Assembly (NCBI RefSeq): GCF_964340395.1
Contig: NC_135549.1
Span: forward strand, 3,232,501 to 3,296,500
Reading direction: 5' to 3'
Source of the DNA: Glandiceps talaboti
Taxonomy: Eukaryota; Hemichordata; Enteropneusta; Spengelidae
Length of the DNA stretch: 64,000 bases
The translations under genes and the position numbers were made by a program. The notes beneath the pieces were generated by a model. It did no database searches and had not been told where the DNA came from. It worked only from the letters and a program-made list of their open reading frames with translations. Below, piece after piece: positions 17,043-29,935 of the stretch; position 1 is the first letter of the stretch, and every line of letters starts with the position of its first letter.

Positions 17043-17097
<55 letters not shown>
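17043..17097. repeat. (ATC)n microsatellite
   Basis: 18 uninterrupted triplets. The poly-serine reading has no coding support. Confidence 0.98.
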
Positions 17098-17162
17098 GTA
17101 CTTCTATTCGTGTACTATGTTACGCATTGTTGCAAACTTAACAGTACTGTGTCTAATACCAC

Positions 17163-17235
17163 GAAGAGTCTGAAAACAGACTTTAATTAACCACATCTGG
17201 ATTGTTATCATTGTATCATTGCACTTCTATCCTAC
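17163..17235 (-). repeat. Right arm of the 73-bp inverted repeat pair
   Basis: Partner of 14121-14193. The two mismatches are at single bases inside the arm. Confidence 0.85.
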
Positions 17236-17823
17236 TTACTAATTTTGAATACTCTCCAAAATCACACTAACAAATCTGATTATTGTTTATGCATTAGGTG
17301 GGCGTTCAATGAATATAAATGATGTTCGTTTGTATCTTAAATACTGTTTTATTACATCTTTTATAGAGATGGTTTAGGATTCTATCAAGAGAAGGCGCAA
17401 TTACATTTCATGTATTCATAACGTGAACAAACGACAATCAAAAGTTTTACTTTTTATATTTTCTTATTTTACGGAATGCATTCAGTTCAGATTGTTACTT
17501 GCCTAAAATAATTTGCTCAGATAAAGGGTTCCTCGGACAATTCAAAACATTACCCAAAGTGTATAACCAGGTCAGTCCAGATGGCTTTCACAAATTCACA
17601 TTCGTCTCAGATGTTCTCAGTTTGAATTATTAGCGATTTCTTTTATTAAATTGGATGGTATATCTTAATTGGAATCGATTTGACAAATCAGAGCGAGTGA
17701 CAATACATTACAAAGTCTCAGTTCAAAGTAAACTCATTTAAATTGTCACCAACAAGTCTGGACACGTCATTGCCTCACAATACATACATCACTACAGCGC
17801 TCATCATAACTATATATAACCAT

Positions 17824-18076
17824 AGCTCGAATTAGGCTGTCAACAGTCGTTCGTGCGTTTTTTTGCTAAGTTTCATCTAAAACAAAGTCGTCGCCACGCT
17901 CCGTAGCACTGAATACTATAATGCGTACTGATAGGAACTGCGACACTCCTCCGGCACTCGCTGTTCAATCAGTACGCCGTTATAGTATTGCTCCGGATCG
18001 GAGCGAGGCGACGACTTTAGTTTTAGATAAAACATAGCAAAAAAGGCACGAACGACTGTCGACAGTCTAAGCTCGA
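17824..18076. mobile_element. Foldback MITE-like element, about 250 bp
   Basis: Two arms of about 105 bp (17824-17932 and 17969-18076) are imperfect reverse complements, with a 36-bp centre. Shared words include ACAGTCGTTCGTGC, TTTGCTA, ATCTAAAAC, AAGTCGTCGCC, CGCTCCG and GCGTACTGAT. It is much richer in GC than its flanks. It has no coding capacity, so it is non-autonomous. The superfamily is not determined. Confidence 0.8.
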
Positions 18077-18248
18077 ATGTAATGATACATTTATCACAGT
18101 CACAAGTTAATGATATGAACATTGTGCACATTCAACCTTGCTAACGTTGGCATCCTTCAAAATCAGTGGTAAATACAACAGTTGTGAGATCTATATAACG
18201 GTCTTGTGATAAAAGAAAATGAACAATGTTGCAGTGTTGCATTTTGTT

Positions 18249-18251
<3 letters not shown>

Positions 18252-18300
<49 letters not shown>

Positions 18301-18301
18301 A
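18252..18301. repeat. (ATG)n microsatellite
   Basis: About 16 triplets. The poly-Ser and poly-Ile minus-strand frames are artefacts. Confidence 0.97.
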
Positions 18302-20684
18302 ATGATATACAAATAATAATCTCGTTCATTCGACACACAACGTTTAAAAAGTATATACAGAAAAAAACTGCCAATATGTAGTATGGTGCAAGTCTTCGCA
18401 CGACTCCATTCATATATGTTTGCTAGTTGTAAATCACACGCTAAACAATGCATGACATGGACAGTTATTTTTATTAGAAATGAATTCAACATATCTGCAA
18501 ATACTCTTTTGTGATTTTTTTATAAACAAAAAACATGTTGCAATCCAGAGTGACACACAATCATAAGATCTTTGATGTTTATAAAGTATTAAACCCAAGA
18601 GTTTTCCTGGACCTATTCGATCAGTTATAAGCTTATCCCGATTTTGTATGGATGTATTAGGGGAGAATACATCCAAGATCTCCCCTAATATATCCATGCT
18701 TGTAGTCATTTAAATAAATAATTTTTTACTTATGATTAACACAACGTATAAGGCAAATTGAATGGTTTTCTAAGATAACCACATTCCTCACTCCACAAAG
18801 TCAAAGAGATAATGTGAGTATTCCGAATGCAAGATTTGGGCCATAGACTCAGGTCGTCAAATCATTACTGACCCTGTGTTTAATTGCAAAGGTCAGTTGT
18901 AAGGCTCCATTGACAGTCAACTTCACAGTTCAACATTTATATTATAGTCTTTGATTACATAATCGCGCTATCCGAGGCTTCATCCTGTGTCGACAAAACC
19001 ATTTACTAGGATTGCAATCTGTTTAAGTATATTAGAATTATACGCCGATATAGAAGGAATACCCATGATCTGCAGGGGAATTGTTATAAGACAAGCTTAT
19101 CAACAATACAAAGGTATCAACACGTGTAGAAGTTGTTTATAGTGGAATATAGTCCATTACACTCATACTCAAACGTCAGTATGATCACCGTGGAAACGGG
19201 TTTTCATAGTGTGCGCACTAAACATAAATTTTAATATAAAATCTCATTTAAAATCCTTAGATTTTTTTTAAAAAGTGAAACCTTATGTGTAGTTCTGGAC
19301 CAGTTTAAAAAATAGCAATACTTAGTAGTTACCTATGGTTGCCTTGAAATCAACATTTCTTTTATATTTAACCAAATGTTCTTTGAGGGATCTCATTCTA
19401 TTTGACTCAATCGTATTGTAAATAGGTGACCTCCTGGGTGGTAAAAAAAGAAAACAGACATTCACACGTACTAGATTGAAAGCTTTATGTGCAAATTGTA
19501 GGAAAAAAGGCCCTGCCATCGTAAACAATCCTCTCTACATATTGAAATACACGAGTTAGCCTAGAGCCTGCGCGGTGGCGTATTTGGACTAACTTCTTTC
19601 CGCAGACGCTTATCCTTGTGCTAACGGTTTCGTATTCAAACCTAAAATGAGAATACAGTTTCATTCAGGAGCCGTTCATCCCTCTTAGTTACTACGTTAC
19701 ACAGCTCCATCTGTCTCCTTTATTCTGATCACATGGTAACGCCGTACGTCATCTGACTCAGCAGCTAGATCTAAAAACCAGTAAGAATATGTGCTCATAT
19801 TCTAGCCGATGCTTTAGAGAAATACTGAAAGCACGAGGCTAAGCATTTTTAGAGGAACGTTAGCCGAAATCTACTAATGAGAAAGATCTAGGCTGTGAAA
19901 TTTATTACGTTTTGTATCCAGCTAATACATGTATATGCTATCGAAAATTGACAAAACGTACATAGTCACCAAGAATGGCAATCATTTAAATCAGTGTCAA
20001 ACAGCAACATCAAACCCCCCAAAATATTTGAAATTCTACGACACAATGTTAGACTTTTTGGACAATTTGCTCGTACTATAGAGTTTGATAATGACTTACT
20101 TGGTCTGATTCAATGTTTTCCTTTTACAATGTAATTAGAACCGTACAATATAGCAGCGGGCACTTCGTTGTTTTCTTTTGCTTATAATGAAAACTGTTTT
20201 GATGAAAACCATCCTACCAACATTTCCTACTTGGCTCGCTGAGGAAATAGAAAGTAAATTGAAGTCAGGGAAAATCTAACGGTGTAAGTTTTAGTTAAAC
20301 GATTGAATGGTTGGCGTTGTTTGTACATCGGCAGTCACATGATGAGGCCGTGACTAAAAAGAAGCAATCCTGGTTAGCGACTCAACTCGAGCAAAAGGGC
20401 ATCTGAATGTTTCAAATATCACATGAGTAACAACCGGTTCAATTGTGAAGATAGGTGTTATACGTTACAATGCTAAAAAAATTGACAGAAATATGATAGA
20501 TTATACCAAGGAACACGCATATAATATGCTAAAAAGGAAAACGTGTCATTTGCCAACACCTTCTTGGTATTATGCATAACTACTGTCAATGCCTACACAC
20601 CGTTGCAAACTAGTGTTATGTTATCCAGAGCTGTGTGTACACATGATACCTTTTTGCCTTGATTATATATTAGGGATGAAAAAT
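18302..20684. other. Non-coding DNA
   Basis: No supported gene. A GC-richer piece near 19560-19650 (GCGCGGTGGCG...GGTTTCGTATTCAAACC) faintly resembles a degenerate tRNA-type A and B box pair but is too decayed to call. Confidence 0.4.
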
Positions 20685-20703
20685 CTGTGTGTGTGTGTGT
20701 GTG

Positions 20704-20739
<36 letters not shown>

Positions 20740-21190
20740 AGTCTGTCTGGTGCAATATTTTGTAGGGTAATGGCTAGAACTGATTAGGTTTTGGTAAACA
20801 TACCATATAGATTTATGAGCAATTTGCACAGTTAATGATTTTTGGTAATTAGGCTATATCGTAAGAATGCACACTTCAAATTCAATATAACTTGGTATAT
20901 AAATTGATGATAGGAAAGTGCATGTGTTGTATAAAGTTATAGCTTGTAGTTTTAATCACTCATTTGAATAGTTAAATATTTTCAGTAATAAGGCTATATC
21001 TTAAGAATGTACGCTTCAAATACAATATAATTTGGTACATACTTCGAACAAAACAAAGCAAATCAAAACTTGTGGCGGTAGCTTTCAGTTGTAATGAGTC
21101 ATTTGCATAATTAATGAGTTTCAGTAATTAGGTTATATTTGAAATTCAATTAAATTTGGTACATAGTTCAAACATAACTAATCGCATATG
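20685..21190 (+). repeat. Interspersed family B fragment with (GT)n/(GTCT)n head
   Basis: A (GT)n-(GTCT)n tract (20685-20749) is followed by three units of about 120-130 bp. These share CATTTGCATAATTAATG, TTTCAGTAATTAGGCTATAT, AAGAATG-ACxCTTCAAAT and AATTTGGTACATA. The same composition and order occur at 42601-43369 and 54474-55260. Confidence 0.8.
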
Positions 21191-22460
21191 TTCTGTTGCA
21201 CGCGCAGATATAATAAAGAGTGGGAACGAAGATCTAAAGACTTTGCATGATACTACGTTGTTTGTAAGTAGGTCTAAATACAAATCACCTTTCACTTGGC
21301 GTCACTTGGAGGATGGGAGAAAGAATGCTTGTCCAATATAATTATGTACCTGTCCCATCATAAATGTACGACGTTTAATTACTCTTTCATACTTTCAAAT
21401 CAGTGCTTTGAATACCTGTATGGTTCTTGATAATTTACAGAATATTTGAATTGTCACGAAGAAAGAGAAATATTGTGAAAGTAATATGGCATGATATTCC
21501 TATTGTCAATATGACTTGTTCCCGTTCAAGACGTAATTAATAGTGCCAGGTGAACATGTTTTAAGCGCAATCCCTGGCCTGTACAGACGAATATCGAAAT
21601 TGCAAGAAATAGTTGTTGATCTTGGCTGAACAAACGAATATTTCATAGATAGGATAACTGGCTGCGGCTCTTTAGGTAGAAAATCAACCCGACTGAGCTC
21701 GAACAGATGTCGCTGTGCACATAAACACTTCCTCTAACTACAAATACTATTGCAATAACACGAGCAATGAGTAATGGATGTTTTACATCGCCTGTTTACA
21801 TTGGATTTTAATAACATTCTAGATTACTACTACGTTTAAAGTGTATACCCCATTTATCATACCCTAGGATAATTATTTTTGTCATCTATGCACGGATGTG
21901 TAGATTACCATCAGATTTCCAAGGCTTTTGACCTTCCATAGTTTAAGGTCAAGTGTATATGTCCTATGGCAGGGATGTAGCTGTTTCCAGTCGCAATACA
22001 TTTTCCGTATAGACGTAAGGCTCTCCACTCTTTACCTTTATTTTGCCAGAAGAAAGACCCATGTGTTCTGTTTTATATCACAATGTTATTTCACTTTACT
22101 TAGCTTTTTAGTCATATGAACGAGACAATGGTTACTTACATTGATTGTTAAAGATTAATAGATCTTTGATATGCTTTTCTACTGACAATAAATATTTAAA
22201 AACATAAGCCAAGTCCATGTTTGTAACTCAACAATTTGCTGAAAACTAAATGTTGTGAAAAAAATGTTATTGTATCATTTGTAAATAGATTGCGAAAACA
22301 CAAGTAGTTACTACGTCATGTAAACTCTGTACATGCATCTGTCGATTCCCCATGTATTGAAACGTCATTCTTATTCTATTGTTTAATTACTCAACTTTAC
22401 TTTATTTATGTAAGTGACATAATATTCATATCATGCAGTAGTTTTGAGATATCACGTCGT
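21191..22460. other. Non-coding DNA, nothing recognised
   Basis: No coding-like frame or repeat of note. Confidence 0.5.
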
Positions 22461-22685
22461 ACACGTACGTACGTACATACATACATACATACATACATAC
22501 ATACATACATACATACATACATACATACATACATGCATGCATGCATGCATGCATACATACATACATACATACATACATACATACATCCATACATACATAC
22601 ATACGTACGTACTACGTAAGTACGTACGCAGGCAGGCAGTCAGTCAGTCAGTCAGACAGACAAACAGACAGACAGATAGAGAGGC

Positions 22686-22742
<57 letters not shown>

Positions 22743-22744
22743 CA
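22461..22744. repeat. Mirror-ordered tetranucleotide array
   Basis: Blocks in order: ACGT, ACAT, GCAT (about 22535-22553), ACAT, ACGT (ending about 22630), then GCAG, TCAG and (CAGA)n to 22744. The first five blocks are symmetric around the GCAT block. All derive from one another by single substitutions. Confidence 0.95.
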
Positions 22745-24860
22745 GAAAAAATTATAACATAAAGGTAAAGGCCAGATGTGAGGTAATATCTCCCATAGGG
22801 GCAAGAAAATAAACCATTTTGACGCCTGTATTTGCACGAACAGGTGAATGCCAGTGAATTAATTCATATATATCCATCTCTTGCATAACAAGCCAAGGGA
22901 CTATCACTCACATTGAAAAGAACATTGTTAGATACATATAATTGTCATTAGTATCGATGGCACGCATGGCACATTGGCAAGTTGCATTATTAATGTAAAT
23001 ACATCAGAGTGTTTTAAATAAATACATATACATGTATTTATGAACCAACAGGTTGCCCTAATTTACAGGTTTACAGAATAACACGAATAGAGACAATAAA
23101 AACACTGCTATAAAGATGTTAAAGTAAGTAATCATATGACATATTCCTTAAAAAATATTAACATCGCCAAACAGGTCAACATTCCCAAAATAACCCTTGG
23201 CGTTAAAAAATGACTGACACCTGGATAAAACTGAAAATTTTAAGATATTTTATAGAGAAGAAAATGGTCGAAAGAGTTGATTGCGACACAGATTAATAGA
23301 AGGGACACCAACATTGACCCGTGGAAATAAGTCACGATGTAATGTGAATTCAGGCTTTAGGTTTGTCCTTTAAAGTAACTATGGAAACGTGAAGAGAATG
23401 TAACGTGTGAATCTTCCATTACTGCCATTTTGATCAAACTCTAACATAAATGAAAAGACAGAACTTTAAAGTTTCCACGAAAGAGTGTCGCCAAGACAAC
23501 ACACTTCCACGCATCGACATGCACAGTATGTAATATGTGATATCTTCACCATTCTCAAGTTTTGTCCCTACAACCAAACGGGCAGCTGTCCATTCCACAT
23601 TCCAATTTTTCCTCTAAATCAACCTAGTAGATCTCAAAATTGTTGTCATAGTTACGTTCATTGAACGCTCCATGTGACATTAATTTGTCAACGTTGCCAT
23701 TGTTACTCTTATGTAACATTTATGCATAGCCTATACTATCATGGCCGCTGTATTTAAGTGTCTAATCCGCTGCTTGGCAGTATACCATACTCGAATTTAA
23801 CCGAACATTTTCGAATATCAGTCAGCTACTTGGTAAATTGCAAAATCCGAATTCATTGGATCTGCTTATTGGTAAGAATGATATAATTACTGAGAATTTC
23901 TTACATGATCGATACCCCAAAAGACTCCTGAGATAAACGTAAGCACTGCAATAACAATAAATGAATTTATCGCTCGGGTCATTACGAGACATAATGATAT
24001 ATTTCATTTTCTATCATTGGTCAAAGTGGAAAGCAGTGTTTGCAGATTATTTCACGAATAAATAGTGAGTACATACATTTTCCCTCGCCTTTCTTAAAGA
24101 TTGTTAAAATTGAAAGCCTTATTTGAACCTTTTCTATTATACCCTTGCTTTAGAGAAACATCTTAAGTGAGTGTAAGTTGAAACTCCGCATTAGTGACAA
24201 AGAGAAAATCCTCTGTGAAACTTTCTGCGAAGTTCAATACGCTGGTTAAAAGCTAGACATGTTTTCGTCATGGTAACTGTGTCTTAAAGGCATAATACTC
24301 TTTGAATGAGGCTTTCTGTTTTTTTTTTCAATGCAAAATATCTTTCCGATATCAAATAAAGTACGGTTTTGTATAAAGTCAGAAGATGGGTCAAAAGAAA
24401 TACATTGCGTTTGAAATTGGAGACCATGGAATTTACTAAACTTCTAGAAGTTAGAAAGGATTTTAAGCTTCAAGTGATTAAGCAATCCATGGTATAGAGC
24501 GTGTATGGTATTTTTTATCTGCACAAAGAGAAATGAATTACGTGCTACAAGGTAAAATACAGCAACATGTCATGTTTAAGAAAGGCTAGTCATATATAAC
24601 TGACGATTTGTAAAGAATTCTCAAGGTAAGGTATTCATAAATCTTTGAATGCCTGATAGCGGAGTTGGTGTACACTTTACATAGTATGACGAAAATATAG
24701 TAAATAAATAGAAAATAAGTATTGAAGAGTATATGTATTTAATATTCAAACACGTGATACCATAGTTAGACTGGCGGCGAATCGCATCAAGAGCCTTCAA
24801 AAGCATTGTCAAGCGAAGTGGCAAACATATTACGAGTTCGCGCCGATCTTACAAAATGTC
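22745..24860. other. Non-coding DNA, nothing recognised
   Basis: AT-rich sequence, no supported gene or element. Confidence 0.5.
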
Positions 24861-24861
24861 T

Positions 24862-25430
24862 TTACAAAAGTGAATTAATACAGGTGCAGCCAACGAAGCT
24901 GTTCGTGCAAAAAGCTGTTCGTACACGATTTTTCAGTGGGTGGGCGATTTCGAAGCTTGGCCAGAGGGAGGGGAAAATGGCCCGGTATTTCCGCGGGCAA
25001 CATATATTTCCTGAGCTATCTGTATCACAATTGTCGCCATCACTGCCTAGAACATGCATTACAGAAGTGTCACTTTCATCAGTCTCAGAGTCACTACTAC
25101 CTGTTTCACTCATATTTCACTCATTTGCAGTTATTTTTCTAGATCTAAATTCTGGTGTTCCTACCATGTGAGTGGATATTATGTCTAATTTCTCTCTTTT
25201 TAATTTTCTCTGTTTTGGTAATTTATGCTCATCAAGATATTTATGTAACTCTTTCACTTTCAGTTTTTCAAGAGTTCCACTCAAGAACATCAACCAGTCA
25301 TAGTCATTATATTTCGTTTTCTCTTTTTTTCTGTTGCTATTCCCGATGTCTGGATCTGATTTTACTTTCTCCAGATTGTTCAGATGTTCAATGTAGTTTT
25401 TGACAACACTTATGATGACGATATATTTCT
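24862..25430 (-). pseudogene. SAP-like exon with in-frame stop, probably transposon-derived
   Basis: From a TTTTGCAG acceptor (25433-25431), a minus-strand frame reads about 103 residues to TGA at 25119-25117. It then continues in the same frame from ATG 25113 for 83 residues. The first part contains YNDYDWLMFLSG, LEKLKVKELHKYLDEHKL and a lysine-rich run ending KREKLDII. This helix-turn-helix pattern resembles a SAP-type DNA-binding domain. The part after the stop begins with a Ser/Asp/Glu-rich stretch (SDSETDESD, GSDGD). Short ORFs with a W-x-x-L, SAP-like module and acidic tail recur in marine invertebrate genomes, and I infer a mobile-element origin. A functional two-exon gene ending at 25117 cannot be excluded. 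Confidence 0.45.
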
Positions 25431-25934
25431 CTGCAAAACAAAATATAGTGATTGCATCAAGAAATTGTTTATGTTGGCACGGGGTTGGAAGTCATCTACA
25501 GTTTGGTTAGTGTTTGCGAAATCACCTAATATTGAAACCTAAACTTGAATATCAGTCAAAGTATAACAAGCAAAAATGTTGATAGTTAAATTATTTCAGT
25601 TTTTGACTATTCCTTTCAACAATAAAAAATGTTCAAATTTATACTTGCATTGTTGAGAAGCTGAGCAACACAAACCGGTATTGGAACTAAAGTTGAATTC
25701 AATACGTATCTAAAAAGTAGAACAGTTGTGAAGTATTTAAAGTATACCCACATTGCCCAATGGAAATATGTTGTACTTGTCATTGTGCATGAAATGATTA
25801 TTTCTTTTTTTTTCAGCATAATGAATTACCCTGTAAAAGTTTATACACTTGTAAGTTATTTATGAGTATTTTATTTTAAAACACAACTGAACAAATGTTC
25901 AGAGTTTCGACGGCTATAGGCATGGCGATGAAGC
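25431..25934. other. Non-coding DNA, possibly the intron before the SAP-like exon
   Basis: No coding-like frame. On the minus strand it would lie 5' of the SAP-like exon. Confidence 0.35.
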
Positions 25935-25989
25935 TGTGTTTGTGTGTGTGTGTTTTTGTAATTGTAGACAGACAGACAGACAGACAGTC

Positions 25990-26022
<33 letters not shown>

Positions 26023-26028
26023 CATACA

Positions 26029-26062
<34 letters not shown>

Positions 26063-26080
26063 CATACATACATATATGTA
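25935..26080. repeat. (GT)n, (CAGA)n and (CATA)n compound microsatellite
   Basis: Three adjacent simple tracts: GT near 25937-25953, CAGA 25967-26020, CATA 26021-26080. Confidence 0.96.
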
Positions 26081-26350
26081 TGTACATTGTGTATGTATAA
26101 TGTGTTTGTATATGTGTGTAAGTCTATGGGAGGGCATAGAAAAAAATCAAGAACTTGCAGGGGGGGGGGCTATGAACTTTTCCCAAGCTTTTGTAGGGGG
26201 GGCCATGAAAAAAATACACAAGGAAAAGGGGAAATCCTCCGGATTTGCATAAAACACTAATTCTTAGTTAAATACGTTTATTGTTGTAAAGAACACAGCA
26301 AAATCAGTAATGCGCAAGTTCGAAATGTCTTCTAACTTCAGAATACAACT

Positions 26351-26593
26351 GGGAACTTGCAAACCCGCCATGTTGAATGTTGCGTCATGGGAAATGTAAT
26401 AATAAATACTAGTTAATTAGCAATGTAAACAATGCTGATACATTGTTGTAGCCACAAATAATCAATTCATAGTCACCCTGACCATTGTGGGAGGTTTATT
26501 TTATCGGTAGCTCCAGATTGGGTATTACGATAACCATAGATAATCCCATAGTCCTTTGCGTCTGAGCATGCTCAGTCTGGATTGCAAGTTCCC
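26351..26593. mobile_element. MITE-like element with 12-bp terminal inverted repeats
   Basis: GGGAACTTGCAA at 26351 and its reverse complement TTGCAAGTTCCC ending at 26593 bound 243 bp of non-coding DNA. The right end also holds the 14-bp palindrome CTGAGCATGCTCAG (26562-26575). No clear target-site duplication was found. Confidence 0.5.
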
Positions 26594-27415
26594 TGTTAAC
26601 GCAACTCCATTTTTTGACAGTGTGTCTTTCGGTCATTTTTTATCCTTAAACTTAAAAATTGAATACAATAAACTACAGCAATTGGTGTAATCAGACCAAT
26701 TTATGATTTATTGTTATCTTTTAAAAAAAAGAAATTAGTTATTCTTAAAGGGAATGTTTGATTTCGCTAAAAAGATCTTCACTAACTTAATGACAGAAAA
26801 ATGACAGCATCTCTCGAGATTTCATTAGTTATTCAATCAAAGTCAATAGAACTAGATATGCAGCAAAAAATGTCGGATGTCTGTACCCGAAGTAAGTAGC
26901 AATATATGGGCATGCATTGATGTAATCATTACAATTGATTTCTTCAAAAAATTCCCAATATAGGTAAATTGTTTCCTATGTGTCATCAAAAACCTAGCGC
27001 TGGCAATAATCATAGTTGAAATCCCTTGTGATCGTTAGAAACCAGTTTAATCCCAAGGCCTTAGATTACCAATTACACGACGCTTCCTAGGAGGGCAAAT
27101 AGCGTCTATGCGCCGCTTGGTCCAGCAGTAAATGTGGAATCAAATTTTGAGCAGGGCATTTCATGTTTTGCATGACTGATCCGATGACACCTAATGTGAA
27201 TTTAATACGTTTACAGAACTGACAGGAATAGATGTTGATATTGATGTTATTCACCATTCCATTTTCTTCAATTAGACCTTCAGTCATCAATTTATCACAA
27301 TTTGTCAAAGTTTAAGGCTTTATCAATTGCAATATAAAACATCTTCGAAGAAGAGACAGTCCTCTGTACTTAATACTTAACTTCCATGTGAGGAATTTGA
27401 TGGTACCACACAATG
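26594..27415. other. Non-coding DNA, nothing recognised
   Basis: No supported gene or element. Confidence 0.5.
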
Positions 27416-27920
27416 GCTTGGTATTGATAATTGACCCTGAATTTCAATGTCATCTGATAATTTGGGGTAGACACTTGAATTGAATCTCTATGTCTTAAAC
27501 ATTATATTTTTGTTGGTAAATCATGATTGTTCACTACATATATTGTCACCATTCAGTAAAAAAAGTAATGCATGCGTATGTTTCTCTTATCCTGTGTTAC
27601 CTTTACCACATATAAATGCTACAAAGTGTCTGCAATATGCAGGAAATGGCCTAATTTTGACAATCTGCTCTGAAGGCCAAGGGCAAAGGTCACTGTCTTT
27701 CTAGAAAGTTTGCATGTATTTATATGGCACTTAGAGTTACGTAGTTATATATTCTTAAACATGTTATAACGTAATATATTGATGTTTTACTGCAAATACG
27801 GCCACGTTCAGTAAAAGATGAATTTGGATGATGCATATAAGATGCAAGATATGTCAATGACAGACGCACAAACAGATGGACTGACGCACAGACGGATGGA
27901 CACACAGCCGGATGACACCT
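27416..27920 (+). repeat. Interspersed family A copy
   Basis: Carries TTGATAATTGACCCTGAA, TTTGGGGTAGACACTTGAAT, ATCATGATTGTTCACTACA and AAAGGTCACTGTC, followed by an end segment rich in GACGCACA/GACGGATGGA. Order and spacing match the copies at 15 kb and 60.2 kb. Confidence 0.75.
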
Positions 27921-27944
27921 TCTGTAATAGAGTCCTCTGATTTT

Positions 27945-28315
27945 CAATAATAACAATATAATAATGTAAGCTTTATATAGTGCATTCGTACACGATGTAA
28001 AGTACTTTTACGCTGACATGGGCCTGTAACGACACACTGATTGATCATTTACACCCCTTCCCCAAACGCCATGGGAAGCACAAGTCCATCATAGCAACAG
28101 TAAAGAGCAAATGATTCACATAGCAACCTCTATCCTGCCAGTGCCAATTATACACATGGGTCCGGACTCCGGATGACTCTGGTACCCTTAACATCTTGCC
28201 CAAAGACTTTAAATATTCAGAAACAAATGACACCGGCAAGGCTCAAAGTTAATCCTGTAACTTCTGGATTTCGAGCCAGAGACTCTATAACCATTCGACC
28301 ATCATTACTCCATGT
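27945..28315 (-). mobile_element. tRNA-derived SINE, serine-tRNA-like head
   Basis: On the minus strand the head holds TGGTCGAATGGTTA (A-box-like) and then a CTGG-CTCGAAA-TCCAG stem-loop, which matches a tRNA-Ser anticodon arm with a CGA anticodon. The B box is degenerate. The body contains GGGCAAGATGTTAAG. The 3' end has CTATATAAAGC and then ATT/TTG-type short repeats, a tail common to invertebrate SINEs. Boundaries are approximate. Confidence 0.55.
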
Positions 28316-28429
28316 ACATTTGGTCACCATAGTAACGATATCGACGCCAAGGATAATACATAGTGTAGTACCAAATAACGGTAATTTGTATACCTGAATG
28401 AATTAAGAAATGCATACACAGAGACATAC

Positions 28430-28945
28430 CAGATATTACACGTTTGTGAACCGCTCCTAATCTGTCTATTACTATGACAACGATTCTACAAAAGAACCCA
28501 AAGCTATTAATTTCAAGAAAAAGTAGCATATATTTATCAAATTTTTCTGTGTAACACCTGTCGATATGACCATCAAATGGAACTGAAACTTCAACTCGGA
28601 ATACTTCGTGGTTGCTTTTGTCAATAATGGTCGTCTGGTCTTTTGCCGTAGTTGGAAATGATTCAGAATCTGCGCCAAACATGTCTGCAGTTAAAACGGT
28701 GTCTTTTATGACGAGATGAAAGACCTTTGACCTGAATTTGCTGAATTATCAAATTAACGATTTCATTGTGCCTGCCTTGATAGTCTTCGTTATTTTATAC
28801 ATCCATTCAGTACGTGTGATACAGTGTCAGTTTGGTGATTACACAATGTGCATTGTTTATTGTACTGAGTAGGGTAGTACAATGAGCGGAGACTGTTACA
28901 CTGTAAAAGTTGTAGTCTGAGTAGGGTAGTATATAATAGCGCTAA
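28430..28945 (-). pseudogene. R2/NeSL-type LINE remnant, CCHC knuckle and endonuclease region
   Basis: Minus-strand reading, in two frames joined by a frameshift near 28800. It gives LRLQLLQCNSLRSLYYPT, then a CCHC knuckle C-x2-C-x8-H-x4-C (CTLCNHQ...SHVLNGC), then YQGRHNEIVNLII, and then TTIIDKSNHEVFRVEVSVPF with a C-terminal DKYMLLFLEI and GAVHKR segment. A CCHC knuckle, an RHN-x-I motif and a (R)PD...VEVSVPFD-like block match the C-terminus of non-LTR elements with a restriction-like endonuclease. The expected RPD is replaced by KDQ, so the catalytic site is lost. The reverse transcriptase core is absent. It is a dead fragment, in the same orientation as 30543-30765. Confidence 0.7.
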
Positions 28946-29882
28946 TGGCATTATAGCACAACTGCATTTGGCTGTTGCTATGGGCATGGTGTTGTTGCTA
29001 GGCATATTTGCTTACATTTATGGAATTGTCATTCACTTACTCATGCAACATTTCATCTTTGCAATATACATCATTTGGCTGTTGCTATAGGCATGGCGTG
29101 GTCTTGTTGCTAGGTATATTTGCATACATTTTTGAATTTTTATTCACTATCCAGCCCTGTTGTTATCTATGTAATATGCATAATCATTTCATTGTTGCTA
29201 AGGGCGTGGTCATGGTTGCTAAGGCTAGCTGCGTCAAAATGTTTTGATTACTAACTGCCGAATAATACCTCCAGAAACATTCCCACATTCCCACTAAGCT
29301 TTTGACCAAAATTGAGATTTGTTGAACTAATTTGCATATCGCCGATGAGGTCATCACGTTGTGAATACACCTTCATCTGCACATCCCTAGATGCATCCCC
29401 AGAAAATTTCAACCCAATCTGCTGCGTAGTTTTGGAATTATAGAATTTTGACATAAAATACGCATTTTAAAACTAATATGCATATCACTGAATGGATCAT
29501 CATGTCATGAACAATTCATAATCTAAACACCACTAAGAAAGCTCCTTCCAAATTTCAGCCCCATCTGCTGAGTAGTTTTGGAATTATAGATTTTTAACCT
29601 AAAAACCATATTCCTAACCCTAATTTACATATCACTGATTGGATCATCATGTCATGAACAATTCTTAATCTAATCAACCCTAAGAATGTTCATATCAAAT
29701 TTCAGACCGATCAGCCCTTTTAATTTTGAGTGTACGTTTTTTGACCAAAAATCACGTTTTGGACCAAAAACGCACATCTCTGATACGATCATTTTCATTT
29801 GAACAATATTCCAACTAAACTCCAACAGTGATATCCCCAGCATATACCAAGACAATCTATTATGGCAGCGTTTGAATTTATG

Positions 29883-29935
29883 TCACACACACACACAAAC
29901 ACACACACACACACACACACATACAGACAGACAGA
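29883..29935. repeat. (CA)n-(CAGA)n microsatellite inside family C
   Basis: CA tract interrupted by single A insertions, passing into CAGA units. Confidence 0.95.

Noticed and set aside
19560-19660. Degenerate tRNA-like or SINE head
   Set aside because: Only a vague A/B-box resemblance, no tail.
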